A program made the position numbers and the translations under genes. A stretch of DNA of 64,000 bases from Dipylidium caninum (lineage: Eukaryota > Platyhelminthes > Cestoda > Cyclophyllidea > Dipylidiidae), in the NCBI GenBank assembly GCA_017562135.1, contig QEYB01000182.1, positions 1 through 64,000 of the forward strand, in the 5' to 3' direction. This document shows, piece by piece, positions 62,900 to 64,000 of this stretch; the stretch's first letter is position 1, and each line of letters opens with the position of its first letter. The notes under the pieces are model-generated. The model was not told where the DNA came from, searched no databases, and saw nothing but the letters and a program-made list of their open reading frames with translations.

Positions 62900-64000
62900 A
62901 GCTATCCAACTGTGACAGAGGAGCTAGAGTGCTAAGAGTCTTCGTAGAAGTAATGACTCTGTTCGTTTTTTGACTATTCCCTTTTGAAAATTGTAAAAAT
63001 AGTAAACAAAGGTTGTTTTGTGATCAAATCAGAGGCTATCACTTTGAAGCAACACTTGTAGACTACGCGAACTTTATGAAGTGCTTACAATCACTGACAT
63101 TTCTGATTGCTCCATTCCGACAGGAGTACTAAAATTGCTTTTATGCCTGTTTATAGTAAGGATACTAAAATTGGCACTGGTAAGGGATGTTAATTTATCT
63201 CGGTGCTCATCGATGTTCTTCCTAGTATGAGAAAACACATACAGGTGTTCTCGTTCGTCACAACGAATAGAATGGGAGTTTACAGCGAACGATTAGAAAC
63301 GGTTTACCTGGCTACTTTATTCTAATTATCACTTGTATCATCTGTTAAAGAGAAGGAGGTGTTTTCTAGTATATATTAATAATTATAGTAATTATTATTA
63401 TAATTATAACTATGCCTAGTTTTCACCACCTACGCCCAGGATCTGGTGTCAGAGCGCTTTTACGAATGAGACAAAATTTACGTGTGCAAAACATTGTCGG
63501 TGCTGTGGTTCACATAAACTAACCGAACTGAGGTGAGACGAGGGCATAAACCTCGCATCAGTGACGAATTATGATTTAACAAAAATATTTAAACTACTGT
63601 GTCAGAAAATAACAAAATAACCCGATGTCGTTTTAACGCCACACTGGCCCAGCTGGAATAAAGTGGAATCCAGTCAGAAATGAAGGCAAATCAAAAGGGG
63701 GAGACAAAATTTAACACTGACCCGTTTTGTTAATGAAAAGTGATAAACAGTTTGAAATTCAAACATCTAGAACTGCCTTACGAGATATCCCCTCACACTA
63801 CATATCTGTATACCAATCTACAATATAATCTTGACAGTCAGTAAATAAGCGCAAAGGTGAGCCTTGCTCAAAGCTAGGAATTGGTATTTGAATTTTCTCA
63901 ACGATTTCTAAATGAATTACATCAAAATGACGAGATATTCTGCACAATGCCGAAATACATATCTACTCAAAGATATAGGAGGCACATTAGGACGAAAAAG
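62900..64000. other. 3' flank with no gene seen
   Basis: AT-rich sequence after the 4E-T stop, including an ATT/TAA-rich low-complexity patch at about 63370-63412. No frame or RNA gene is supported. Confidence 0.5.

Overview
This window looks like nuclear DNA of a metazoan, most probably a parasitic flatworm. A cyclophyllidean tapeworm of the Echinococcus/Taenia/Hymenolepis type is my best guess. The evidence is animal gene families (two-pore channel, POC1, DNAAF4, TPPP, 4E-T), GT-AG introns that cluster at an extremely short 26-36 bp, and long gene-poor stretches. The taxon is an inference; no ribosomal, mitochondrial or spliced-leader sequence is present to confirm it.

Layout. 1-10.5 kb: no supported gene. 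10.5-11.7 kb (+): a diverged F-box/FBXO4-like locus with apparent frame breaks. 13.6-14.1 kb (+): TPPP/p25-alpha, one exon. 20.7-22.2 kb (-): an intronless FBXO4. 24.95-27.3 kb (+): POC1, nine exons. 28.8-31.1 kb (-): an intronless two-pore cation channel. 31.8-36.4 kb (-): a RhoGEF with a DH domain, a helical BAR-like region and a C-terminal SH3, at least eleven exons. 37.15-39.1 kb (+): DNAAF4, eight exons, head to head with the RhoGEF. 40.4-50.2 kb (-): a four-exon BEN-domain gene whose introns are kilobases long, GC-rich and full of microsatellites. 50-57 kb: gene-poor, repeat-rich. 56.5-58.2 kb (-): an unrecognised protein. 59.8-62.9 kb (+): a probable eIF4E-transporter (4E-T) gene, thirteen exons visible, N-terminus missing.

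Functional theme. TPPP, POC1 and DNAAF4 all act on microtubules, centrioles or cilia, and lie within about 26 kb. The two-pore channel (endolysosomal cation release), the RhoGEF (Rho-family activation at membranes), the F-box genes (SCF ubiquitin ligase), the BEN protein (probable chromatin/transcription factor) and 4E-T (mRNA repression) are unrelated housekeeping or regulatory functions. I saw no transposon proteins, rRNA, convincing tRNA or CRISPR array.

The most unusual features are the split between ~33-bp and multi-kb introns, intronless large genes beside intron-dense ones, two FBXO4-family loci ~9 kb apart, single-base frame breaks in otherwise well-conserved genes, and the repeat-laden GC-rich introns of the BEN gene. 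All exon boundaries are hand-derived from splice consensus, phase consistency and remembered family alignments.
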